From NCBI RefSeq assembly GCF_009828925.2, contig NZ_WUTY02000001.1, positions 4,680,492 to 4,744,491 on the forward strand: DNA of 64,000 nucleotides. Reading direction: 5' to 3'. This DNA comes from Methylicorpusculum oleiharenae (GTDB lineage Bacteria > Pseudomonadota > Gammaproteobacteria > Methylococcales > Methylomonadaceae). The notes below the pieces were generated by a model, which did no database searches, had not been told where the DNA came from, and worked only from the letters and a program-made list of their open reading frames with translations. Position 1 is the first letter of the stretch; each line of letters starts with the position of its first letter. Position numbers and translations under genes: made by a program. Below are positions 1-7,458 of this stretch, piece after piece.

Positions 1-140
1 CCCATCAGCTCGGCGCGGCTTTAGCCAGTTACGGAGCTGGCTATTTGCATGGCTTGTTCGGGAATTACACCTTGACCTTTATGATCTCTGGTCTTTTTGC
101 CTTAGCGGCCACCGGGCTTGTTATGAAAATACGGGAATGA
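1..140 (+). CDS. MFS transporter, C-terminal fragment (5' end outside window)
   Basis: The frame beginning at position 3 is open from the window edge to TGA at 138-140. It encodes about 45 residues that start HQLGAALASYGAG and end in a hydrophobic helix followed by the basic tail VMKIRE. The HQLG...GAG motif followed by one last membrane helix is the usual end of a drug/H+ antiporter-like member of the major facilitator superfamily. The substrate cannot be told from this fragment. It is the last left-hand gene before the accessory region, so it probably belongs to the chromosomal backbone. Confidence 0.6.
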   Translation, partial: HQLGAALASYGAGYLHGLFGNYTLTFMISGLFALAATGLVMKIRE

Positions 141-740
141 AGTTAAATTTATTGCCGGCTAGTATTATTTTCGCAGTTAAACTGCTTCAAAACTAAAACA
201 GGAGATATAAAAATGCTCTTTATTCGCATCTCGTTAATGAAAAACAGGCCGAATGGCTTTGAAGAAAATTGTCGTTTTGCTATCACCAAAAACGACCTAC
301 CGGTTATCGATTTTTACATCGAGTTGTTTTTTTGACTTGATTTCTTTAATTTTAGACGGCCGCTTTATGTCTCACTTTCGTCTTTGAAAAAACCAGTCCA
401 TGTACATCTCATTTTGGCCCTAATGACTCAGTGATTAAGTCAATTTGCTCGCCGAATACCGGACAGTCAAATGGATCACAGGTTGCCTAAACTATCGATA
501 TTGGACACCGACCCCGACGGTCCGGTTTTGGCCGATACCGGATAACCAGAAACCTCAATTTTTCACTTTACCAGTGGCTGCTTTGGGGGTATTTTAGCTT
601 GCTGGGTAATGGTGTTATGAGCTGCTGTTATGTCCGGACTTTGCCGGCACAAGTGAAGTGCTTACAAATTAAACAACCGCGGCAACCAGCATTATCAAAT
701 ACATAAACACCTGTATGTATCTACAAAACAGGAGGGTCTT
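141..740. other. 600-bp non-coding stretch left of the conjugation module
   Basis: No convincing gene is seen. The only structure found is the 106-bp segment at 429-534 whose diverged inverted copy lies at 34863-34968. A ribosome binding site (AGGAGG at 730-735) belongs to the gene that starts at 741. Confidence 0.6.
429..534 (+). repeat. Diverged 106-bp inverted repeat, left copy
   Basis: The reverse complement of 34863-34968 aligns with this segment without gaps over 106 bases; by hand count about 75 positions agree. The best-kept blocks are the outer end (GTCAATTTGCTCGCC) and the inner end (GGTTTTGGCCG). The two copies face each other across the whole conjugation module. No target duplication was recognised outside them. 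Confidence 0.55.
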
Positions 741-1370
741 ATGGAATCCTTTTTACTGATCATCGCTATCGTTTCATCCCTCTGCCTCCTTATTGCAGTC
801 TATCGACTGAACACCGTGCTGAGCAAAATTCAACACAATACCGGCACTTCCTTCCTAATGGATAAAACGTTGGTCGGTTTGAACCTGACTGGCAAGTGGC
901 TGACATTGTTTGGCGCAGTGGCGACCTTCCCGATGTCGATAGGATTGATTTTTTTTGCAGAGTGCAGCGTCAAATGGGTTGTTTATTTTGGCGTTGCCGG
1001 TTGCCTGGCGATAATGGCTGCCGCTATGCTGTTGATGCCGGCTTTACTGGGTTTCGGTTTAACCCGGCCTATTCAAGTCAAAATGATGGTCAACCGATTA
1101 ATTCGCGTCATTTTGAACCAAGCGAAGCAATTGATTAGGAATAAACCCATTTTCTGGTGGGTTGCAGGCCTACTACTGGCAGTACTTTTCTTCCCACAAC
1201 TAGAAGAATGGATCAGTGGCGCTGTTTATGTAATTGGGATTTTCTTGGCTGGACGTTTGGGGTTACTTGATGAAATTGACCATGATTTTGAAGCGAAGTG
1301 GGGAGGTTCTGCTTACAACTATGCCACGGGTAAATGGGATGACGGTTATCAAGAAGGTGGTCTCTATTGA
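741..1370 (+). CDS. Hypothetical inner-membrane protein, 209 aa
   Basis: I do not recognise a family. The protein has an N-terminal membrane segment (residues 1-22), two more around 52-75 and 80-105, and one or two around 137-172, then an acidic, aromatic soluble tail containing WGGSAYNYATGKWDDGY. A strong AGGAGG six bases before the ATG supports the start. It is transcribed toward the end of the minus-strand transfer operon, so it is convergent with it and is probably not part of it. It may be a cargo or backbone gene. Confidence 0.6.
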   Translation: MESFLLIIAIVSSLCLLIAVYRLNTVLSKIQHNTGTSFLMDKTLVGLNLTGKWLTLFGAVATFPMSIGLIFFAECSVKWVVYFGVAGCLAIMAAAMLLMPALLGFGLTRPIQVKMMVNRLIRVILNQAKQLIRNKPIFWWVAGLLLAVLFFPQLEEWISGAVYVIGIFLAGRLGLLDEIDHDFEAKWGGSAYNYATGKWDDGYQEGGLY

Positions 1371-1403
1371 CTGAATTGAGGCATAGCCACATTGATGTGA
1401 AAT

Positions 1404-2285
1404 CTATGACATAAAAACAAATAATAACAGCATCATTACCGCAGTGGCTCGAATGATATTGGACTGCATCGCCATGATCGAGATACTGTTTTCACCCCAC
1501 AATTTGAATTGGCCCCAGACCACATAGGCGGTCCATAAAAACAGTAGGGTTGCGATAATCGACTGTATCGCAGTTTTAAGTTTTTGATAGCTGACGCCGC
1601 CTGCACCGTTTGTGAATGCAGCCGAAGATGTTATCAACGGTTTTCCGGCAGCGGTACCTGGAGGTTGAACGCCAGCGCCCCCATTACCCCCCGTACTGAC
1701 GGAACCGGCACTGCCTCCGGCGGTGACATTGCCGGTAATTGCTGCCAGATTATAACCATTGAACGCCGTGATGTACTGGGTAATGGCGGTGTTATTGGCA
1801 TCACGGGGAACTTGAACACCGTTGGATGTTAAAAACGTTTTAAGCCCTCCGACCCCGACCAGGTGAGCGCCGGCCAATAAACCCGATTCGGTCATGACGA
1901 TACCGGCTACCGTTTGGCCCAGATAACGGTCCAGCCCTAAATTTCGTATAAAACCCCACTGCTTGCTGTTGTAATCATTGATCGCTTGGGTTTGCCCTGC
2001 CGCGTTGGCTAAAAAGTCGGCTTTGCTGTTAATCCCGTTCTTCCCGGTCCAGATGCCTGTCCAGTCATTGGTATTCGGCGTGTGATCTTTTTGGTAATAA
2101 CCGGCATCAATCAAGGCGCTCTCCCCCATCTGATAACTGCCCAAAAAACCGTAGCGATTGACGCTGCCGGGATTGTTGCTGGATTCTCTGGCACTGAGCG
2201 CCGCCAAGTAATCGCTGTATTCAGAAGCCGCCCACACCACCCCTGAGATGAACAAGCCCATGATCAGTTGCCTGGCCTTTTTCAT
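1404..2285 (-). CDS. Lysozyme-like domain fused to a TIGR03758/DUF3262-like membrane tail
   Basis: A signal peptide (residues 1-20) is followed by a muramidase-like domain of about 150 residues. ARESSNNPGSVNRYGFLGSYQMG matches the layout of transglycosylase catalytic regions, with the Glu as the likely catalytic acid. A Gly-rich linker (about 190-215) leads to a C-terminal segment with two membrane helices (AIQSIIATLLFLWTAYVVWG and IIRATAVMMLLLFVFM). This tail resembles the small ICE protein encoded at 14407-14652: helix, aromatic spacer, Arg, helix. It is the last gene of the long transfer operon. It probably opens peptidoglycan locally and is anchored in the inner membrane. The fusion is inferred from sequence pattern only. 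Confidence 0.6.
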   Translation of the reverse strand: MKKARQLIMGLFISGVVWAASEYSDYLAALSARESSNNPGSVNRYGFLGSYQMGESALIDAGYYQKDHTPNTNDWTGIWTGKNGINSKADFLANAAGQTQAINDYNSKQWGFIRNLGLDRYLGQTVAGIVMTESGLLAGAHLVGVGGLKTFLTSNGVQVPRDANNTAITQYITAFNGYNLAAITGNVTAGGSAGSVSTGGNGGAGVQPPGTAAGKPLITSSAAFTNGAGGVSYQKLKTAIQSIIATLLFLWTAYVVWGQFKLWGENSISIMAMQSNIIRATAVMMLLLFVFMS

Positions 2286-2291
2286 AACGCT

Positions 2292-2747
2292 TTATTCTGA
2301 GCCGTAGGTTAATGCTTGTAACTGCCCCGCCTGATAACGAAAGTAAAGCACTTTGGTCTGCGTTGGACAGCATAAAGGATCGTTTGGACCCTGAACTTTC
2401 GTTTCAACCGGGAGCGTTCCATTCGGTTGCGCGGGTCCAAACCCGTCCACCATGCCGGCAACCGGGCTAGTGGCCAGAAGCTGCCAGTGATTCTGCTGTT
2501 TTGACACAATGCTTAACTGATTCCGCCAATAGGTCGGCCCGATGATCGTCCACAACACCGCCTGTTCTAAACCGGGTTTACTGGCGTCTAATTCCACTGG
2601 CATGCTCTGTTGAATCTGGGCTTCTTCTCGGGTATCCAGTTGTTGTTTCAATACATCTTCCAACGCCGAATCACGGGGTTCTGCCCTGGCAATAGAAAGC
2701 CCTATAACCAGTAAAATGAAGCTAAATGACAGTGTGTTAAGATGCAT
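2292..2747 (-). CDS. Secreted hypothetical ICE protein, 151 aa
   Basis: A signal peptide ending near residue 22 (IARA) is followed by a soluble domain with two adjacent cysteines (PLCCP, about residue 125) and an aromatic C-terminus. It lies 6 bp upstream of the lysozyme-like gene and 20 bp downstream of the TraG-like gene, so it is very probably co-transcribed and exported to the periplasm as a transfer accessory. I cannot assign a named family. Confidence 0.6.
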   Translation of the reverse strand: MHLNTLSFSFILLVIGLSIARAEPRDSALEDVLKQQLDTREEAQIQQSMPVELDASKPGLEQAVLWTIIGPTYWRNQLSIVSKQQNHWQLLATSPVAGMVDGFGPAQPNGTLPVETKVQGPNDPLCCPTQTKVLYFRYQAGQLQALTYGSE

Positions 2748-2767
2748 AGTCGCTCTTTTGTTAATGC

Positions 2768-4288
2768 TTATTTGATGAGCTTGGTGGCCGCTTTTTCAGC
2801 TGCAGCCCCACCTGTCTTTCCTGCAGCACCGGCATAATCTCTCATTCTATTGACACTGCTTATGATTTCACTCCCCACCCGATGCCCCGCCCAACCCAGC
2901 ACCCCTGACCAGAACAACGGCAGGACGACAAACAACCCGGCAATCACAAAATCAACGACCATAGCCACCACCAGGTTGTTTTGACTGACCGCATCCTGCA
3001 GTTGAAACCAGGTGGGCTGAATGGCATTCATTAAATGAGTATCCAGCCAGTGGGCAACCGCCCACAAGACGGTCCAGAACTTGACCGAGAAGACGAGTAT
3101 GGACATGAACACCACCTTGCTGAGGTCGTAGGCTGAAAACAGTAAATAGAACGGCATCAGCAGATAGATCAGCATCAGGATCACGGCCTGGACGATCGGT
3201 GCGGCCGCTTTTATCATGTACAGTACCGGGTAAAAGGACAGGGCTTCCAACAGTCCGCCAAAGGTTGCGGCGATCGATTGGGCGCTGGTGGTCAGGCCCG
3301 GATCGTTATAACTATTGAGATCGCGCAGGCCATTAAAGTAACCCGCCTCGCGCGCAATCAGCGTTTTCAGCGCGATCTCTTCAACATCCTGCTGGGGCTT
3401 GCCGGCTAAACTGGCCACTGTGGTTTTAAAGTCGGTCAAGTGTGAAGTTTCAATTTGGCCGACCAGGGCATCGCGCAGCCCGATTTTATGGATATGGCCC
3501 TGCCCGGTCCACCATTGGGCACAAGTCGGCTTGCCGTCTTTGGGCAGATAGACGGCCGGGTTGTATTCCAGATCCCGGTTTTTGTCGTAACTAAAGCCGG
3601 TGACGTTGGTGCTGGCGCGCAGGCTCTGATAGGCCCCGTTCAGCAGGTAGGTTGAACCCAACCAATACAGATCCTCCTGAGCGGGGTTGTTGGGCAGGGT
3701 CTGGGGATTATCCAGAAGCCCGGCCATCGCCGGGGTATAACAGTCGTTAAAAAACAACCGGGCTTGCTGCCTCAGCTGAGGATCCTGAATGCGGGCGTTG
3801 CTAATTTTAAACGACGTGAGCCGGATATCGGCACTGCAGGGGATACCGACAATCGCTGCCGCATTGATGCCGCCGCTTAAGGCCAGTACGCCGTACCACC
3901 ACAGGGGGATTTTGGCACTGACGCCACCCAATGCCGCATGGCTAAACGTGCTGTCATAGGTGGTGCCAGTGTTCCCGCCGCTGACCGTTTGGCCACTCGT
4001 ACAGGCCTTGGTGTAACTGAGTCCGGTATGCTGAAGGGTCAACGTCGGTTGCACCGCCAGCACGATGACGGTAAACATCGCGAACAGTTCGATTTCAATC
4101 CGGCGTAGCGAAGTGCTGGACGCATCTTTGGCTTCCTGGCTTTTGATGGGCTCGGCGATGGTGCGCAGCAGCAGGGCGATAAACGGCAGATAGGCCAGAC
4201 CGGTCTGAACCAGGATATCCCAGAACAGACCGTACAGCGACCAGCCAAACTGGCTGAGGTAGATTTCCAGATAGGAGGAGACACTCAT
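2768..4288 (-). CDS. TraG N-terminal-domain mating-pair protein
   Basis: This integral membrane protein of about 506 residues starts MSVSSYLEIYLSQFGWSLYG, the typical opening of TraG-N proteins of PFGI-1-type ICEs. Membrane helices cluster near residues 20-60, around 75-90 and in the C-terminal third (VILMLIYLLMPFYLLFSAYD and following). A long periplasmic loop between them carries several Cys. The reading frame is open further upstream, but the ATG at 4288 overlaps the previous gene's stop as ATGA, as in its operon neighbours, and fits the family start. TraG-N proteins act in mating-pair stabilisation and channel assembly. Confidence 0.8.
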   Translation of the reverse strand: MSVSSYLEIYLSQFGWSLYGLFWDILVQTGLAYLPFIALLLRTIAEPIKSQEAKDASSTSLRRIEIELFAMFTVIVLAVQPTLTLQHTGLSYTKACTSGQTVSGGNTGTTYDSTFSHAALGGVSAKIPLWWYGVLALSGGINAAAIVGIPCSADIRLTSFKISNARIQDPQLRQQARLFFNDCYTPAMAGLLDNPQTLPNNPAQEDLYWLGSTYLLNGAYQSLRASTNVTGFSYDKNRDLEYNPAVYLPKDGKPTCAQWWTGQGHIHKIGLRDALVGQIETSHLTDFKTTVASLAGKPQQDVEEIALKTLIAREAGYFNGLRDLNSYNDPGLTTSAQSIAATFGGLLEALSFYPVLYMIKAAAPIVQAVILMLIYLLMPFYLLFSAYDLSKVVFMSILVFSVKFWTVLWAVAHWLDTHLMNAIQPTWFQLQDAVSQNNLVVAMVVDFVIAGLFVVLPLFWSGVLGWAGHRVGSEIISSVNRMRDYAGAAGKTGGAAAEKAATKLIK

Positions 4289-4677
4289 GCAAAACCTGCC
4301 TTCAGCGTCATCACCGTTTCGGCAAAGTGCGTTAACAGGGCCTGACAGGCTATCAGTTCCAAGGCTAACAGCCAGAGCGCAAGGCGCCATCGGTAGGCTT
4401 GAAGGCTGCTGCGCTGATCGGCAGTCAGCCCTGCCCGTTCGGCATAGAACGAAACCAGGTAGGGCCAACCGCCGATCAGCAGCATCAATAATGTCAGCCG
4501 CCAAAGCAGCAGCCAATCTCTGGCGTTATGGATGAGTTGATTCAATCCCCTCAACGAAGAATACGCAGGGGCCAGGCCTAAAATCAGCCCGGTAATACCC
4601 AGTGTAACGAACAGAACCGTCTGAACGAACAGGCGCTGTCTGCGATTTTTGCAGTCATCATCAAGGCGATTTCTCAT
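4285..4677 (-). CDS. Small ICE inner-membrane protein, 130 aa
   Basis: A basic N-terminus (RNRLDDDCKNRRQR) precedes about three membrane helices (residues 17-40, 53-73, 97-118). It overlaps both neighbours by 4 bp (ATGA), which indicates translational coupling between the TIGR03755 protein and TraG. Proteins of this size at this place are common in PFGI-1-like transfer operons, but I cannot give a specific family or role. Confidence 0.65.
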   Translation of the reverse strand: MRNRLDDDCKNRRQRLFVQTVLFVTLGITGLILGLAPAYSSLRGLNQLIHNARDWLLLWRLTLLMLLIGGWPYLVSFYAERAGLTADQRSSLQAYRWRLALWLLALELIACQALLTHFAETVMTLKAGFA

Positions 4678-6059
4678 GGCGTGATACCTCCCCCGTCAAT
4701 AATGGCCTCATCCGCTCCGGCCGGCCCTTGCACGGTCCGTCCCCGCTGGTGATGTTGCTGTTGCAGGTGCAAGATCAGCGCGGCTGTTTTGGAGGCCAGT
4801 TCGTTATGGATTTGCCGTTCGAACAGCACATTACTGATCTCCCGGTCCAATTGACTAATGGCTTCTTGTAGCACCCCCGTGGCCTGGGTGGCACTGAGAT
4901 TGGGTTCGCGGCTGGCGGTCAATAACAGACGCCGGATCAGCATGGCTTTTTCCACCGTGCGGGTCATCGCCGCTTCCGAAGCCAGTTTACTGATCGCCAC
5001 CGCTTGCTCGGAAGGTTTCAGGGTCTTCAGCGCGGTAATGACATCGCGGTTGATCAACACGGCATCGCTGGAGACTTTTTCAAGATTGGCCAGGGTGGCG
5101 GGGGTGGTTCCGGCCACCAGACGGGTCAAGTCCTGGTGGATGACCGCCATGTCATTTTCAACAGTGGGCAACAAGCCGTGCCCGGGGATGGTTTCCACCG
5201 GATGATTGTCGTGGGTGCGAATATGCACATCGCCCAAGACCTCGACGGCCCATGCCGAGGCCTTGCCGGGCTCTGGAAACACCTGGACCAGTCGGGGCGC
5301 ACTGCCTTTGCCGGTGCTGGGCTTTGCGGTGTCATCGGCCTTGCGGTTCAACGTCAGGTTATATCCGGCCAGCACACCGTCCTGGGTCACCTGGATCGGG
5401 GCTTGTTTGACGCCCCCGGCTTTGTTGCCGCCAATCCAGGGAATGCCGTTTTCACCGTTGGCCTGTTGCACGTTTTCCTTGGCCTGAACCACATCGACTC
5501 GGGCACTGCCGAAGCCGCTTTTCCCCATCTGGACCTTCCAGTCGATGATTTTCGACAAATCCGTCCAGCCGGCATAGGGATTTTGGCCTTGGCGGATGGC
5601 TTGTTCATAGTCTTCACAGGTTCTATTGGCCAGCGCGACCGATGCTTCCGCCCGGATCACGGCATTTTGAAACAAATCGTAAAGCCCCGGGTCGATACGC
5701 TGTAAGATTAAGGCCGGCAGGCCCCCGATGGCACAGGATACGGCCTGGGTTGCGCCGTTGAGCAAACCATTACCGGCCCCTTTCAGGTTATTGAGGAGAT
5801 TGGTCAGGCCCAGGGTCGGATCAAAATTACCGCAGCTGTAACCCAGGCCATATTCCAGGGCGCCGGTGACGGTATGGGTATTGACCTGGGTGTTGGCCGG
5901 CACCGAAATCGACCGGGCACCGCCGATTTCATAATAAAAATCACTGTTGTCGCTGTTCGCCAAAGGCGCGGCCAAGGCTTGAGCATTCAGGTTGATCACC
6001 AACGGTAACGTGGTTATTACCAGGAGTCGGCATACCGTTGGGGTTATGAGCGAGTTCAA
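4674..6059 (-). CDS. TIGR03755 family ICE protein (PFL_4711-like)
   Basis: The 461-residue exported protein has a signal peptide (about 1-30) followed by FYYEIGGARSISVPAN, LGYSCGNFDPTLGLTNLLN and TCEDYEQAI, all characteristic of TIGR03755. The C-terminal half is helical and polar, ending with a Gln/His-rich segment. The family is found only in integrating conjugative elements and is placed in the periplasm as part of the TraH/TraN-like mating-pair machinery; its exact role is unknown. It overlaps the TIGR03756 gene and the small membrane protein by 4 bp each. Confidence 0.85.
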   Translation of the reverse strand: MNSLITPTVCRLLVITTLPLVINLNAQALAAPLANSDNSDFYYEIGGARSISVPANTQVNTHTVTGALEYGLGYSCGNFDPTLGLTNLLNNLKGAGNGLLNGATQAVSCAIGGLPALILQRIDPGLYDLFQNAVIRAEASVALANRTCEDYEQAIRQGQNPYAGWTDLSKIIDWKVQMGKSGFGSARVDVVQAKENVQQANGENGIPWIGGNKAGGVKQAPIQVTQDGVLAGYNLTLNRKADDTAKPSTGKGSAPRLVQVFPEPGKASAWAVEVLGDVHIRTHDNHPVETIPGHGLLPTVENDMAVIHQDLTRLVAGTTPATLANLEKVSSDAVLINRDVITALKTLKPSEQAVAISKLASEAAMTRTVEKAMLIRRLLLTASREPNLSATQATGVLQEAISQLDREISNVLFERQIHNELASKTAALILHLQQQHHQRGRTVQGPAGADEAIIDGGGITP

Positions 6060-6955
6060 TTTTTCACCTCAGGACTGGGATAGGCCATAAAATCGATGAC
6101 GATCAACGCGCCCTTCCTGATTTGGCAACAGGTATACGGCCGCCATAAGGCATGGCGGTAGTTGCCGTCCTCCGCGACCCGTCCCCCGCCCCACCCGCTG
6201 GGATCGTCCCGGTCATTGCGGCCGAACAGCAGGCACTGCTCCAGCTTGGGGGACGTGGGCTGCCACCAGCCTTGCTTGTTGGTGTTTTCAAGCAGACTGC
6301 CGGGTGACCAGGTTATTTTTTTATTGTTGATAAACCGCCTCTTGCCCAAGATGCTGCGGTACTGATGCGGCTCGCCTTGGCGGGTAATGATGTCGCCGAC
6401 CCGTTGCGCGATCACGGCCGCCGCTTTCGGCGCTTCTGCCTGCAGGGTCCAGCCGGTGCGGGGATACACCGCCCCCCAACTGTTGAGCGGCCAGCGGCCA
6501 ATGTCCCGCTGCCCCGGCACCCAGGCGGCCGGATTCAAGGCATCGAGACCGCCCCAGCGCCAGGCCGGTTGATCGGCTGTTGAGACAAAATACGGCGACC
6601 CGGCGCGGGTGTTGGACGGACAATAGATGCGCCCGGTCAGCGGATGACCGACCGCCACGGCATCTTGTTGAATCAGCGTGGTGTGATTGCGGTGCGGGAT
6701 CGCTTGGCGCTGAGGGTCTTCAACCCGGGCTGTGCCTTGTGGATGGGTTATCTGCACCAGCACATCCGGATTGAAATGACCGATTTTAGGCGTGACTTCG
6801 ATATCACACCCGAACGATGTACAGATTATCCAGATACAGACCCCGACGACACGCAGTTGAACACAGTCATCGGCCAACACCGAGGCACTTACCAGCAGAC
6901 TCAAGCTCAAGCTCACCCTGACTATTCGCTGTTTGAATGGGGCGCGCTTCATCAC
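6056..6955 (-). CDS. TIGR03756 family ICE protein (TraU-like, PFL_4710-like)
   Basis: A signal peptide ends near residue 29 (VLADD). It is followed by a Cys pattern C-x8-C-x4-C-x4-C (LRVVGVCIWIICTSFGCDIE), typical of TraU-like proteins, and by later conserved Trp and Cys residues such as RPYTCCQIRKG near the C-terminus. It is a periplasmic, disulphide-rich component needed for DNA transfer rather than pilus assembly in F-like systems. The start overlaps the stop of the TIGR03757 gene by 4 bp. Confidence 0.85.
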   Translation of the reverse strand: MMKRAPFKQRIVRVSLSLSLLVSASVLADDCVQLRVVGVCIWIICTSFGCDIEVTPKIGHFNPDVLVQITHPQGTARVEDPQRQAIPHRNHTTLIQQDAVAVGHPLTGRIYCPSNTRAGSPYFVSTADQPAWRWGGLDALNPAAWVPGQRDIGRWPLNSWGAVYPRTGWTLQAEAPKAAAVIAQRVGDIITRQGEPHQYRSILGKRRFINNKKITWSPGSLLENTNKQGWWQPTSPKLEQCLLFGRNDRDDPSGWGGGRVAEDGNYRHALWRPYTCCQIRKGALIVIDFMAYPSPEVKN

Positions 6956-7458
6956 TGGGCTCCGTCAGGCTGACGGGTTTTTTGCCACTGCCGATACCGC
7001 AGCAGCGCCTGGTTCAGATCGGTCACTCCATACACCACGGCCTTGCCCTGCTCAAAGACGATGGCAGGGTAACGGTCGAGCCGGTATTGGGTGGCCAGCG
7101 ACAGGCCTTGATAAGCGGTCAACAACTGCTGATGCAGGGACTGAGGGCCGCGGGCTTGGAGTTGCTGTTCCAACGCCTGTTGGGCCGCTGCCTGATGGGC
7201 CGGTAAGTGTTGACTGATCCGGGCGAGCACTGTCTGGGGGGCATCCAGGTTGTAGCGTCTGACCTCATAACCCTGTTGCAGCAGGCTTTCGCTTCCGGTG
7301 ATGACCTCGGCATCGCTGTGGAGCACTTCGATAAGGGGTTTGTCTTGAATCAGTTGCGGCGTCTGAGCATTGATAGGCAACGACCCGATTACAATCAAGA
7401 TCCCCATCAGTCTTTGCATGCGAACTGGAGCTGCTTTTGAATGACGCGGTGTGATCAT
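6952..7458 (-). CDS. TIGR03757 family ICE protein (PFL_4709-like)
   Basis: The 168-residue exported protein has a signal segment (about 10-32) followed by a thioredoxin-like fold without a Cys pair. It carries DLNQALLRYRQW near the C-terminus and RYPAIVFEQGKAVVYGVTDL, the conserved TIGR03757 core. The ATG forms an ATGA overlap with the restored stop of the upstream ATPase gene at 7455, which supports both the start and the frameshift call there. Confidence 0.85.
   Translation of the reverse strand: MITPRHSKAAPVRMQRLMGILIVIGSLPINAQTPQLIQDKPLIEVLHSDAEVITGSESLLQQGYEVRRYNLDAPQTVLARISQHLPAHQAAAQQALEQQLQARGPQSLHQQLLTAYQGLSLATQYRLDRYPAIVFEQGKAVVYGVTDLNQALLRYRQWQKTRQPDGAQ

Noticed and set aside
4289-4516. 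N-terminal extension of the TraG-like protein
   Set aside because: It lies fully within the upstream gene, lacks membrane character, and the family start plus ATGA overlap are at 4288.
7265-7454. C-terminal extension of the ATPase frame
   Set aside because: It overlaps TIGR03757 in another frame and has Ser/Arg-rich sequence unlike the family; it results from the frameshift.
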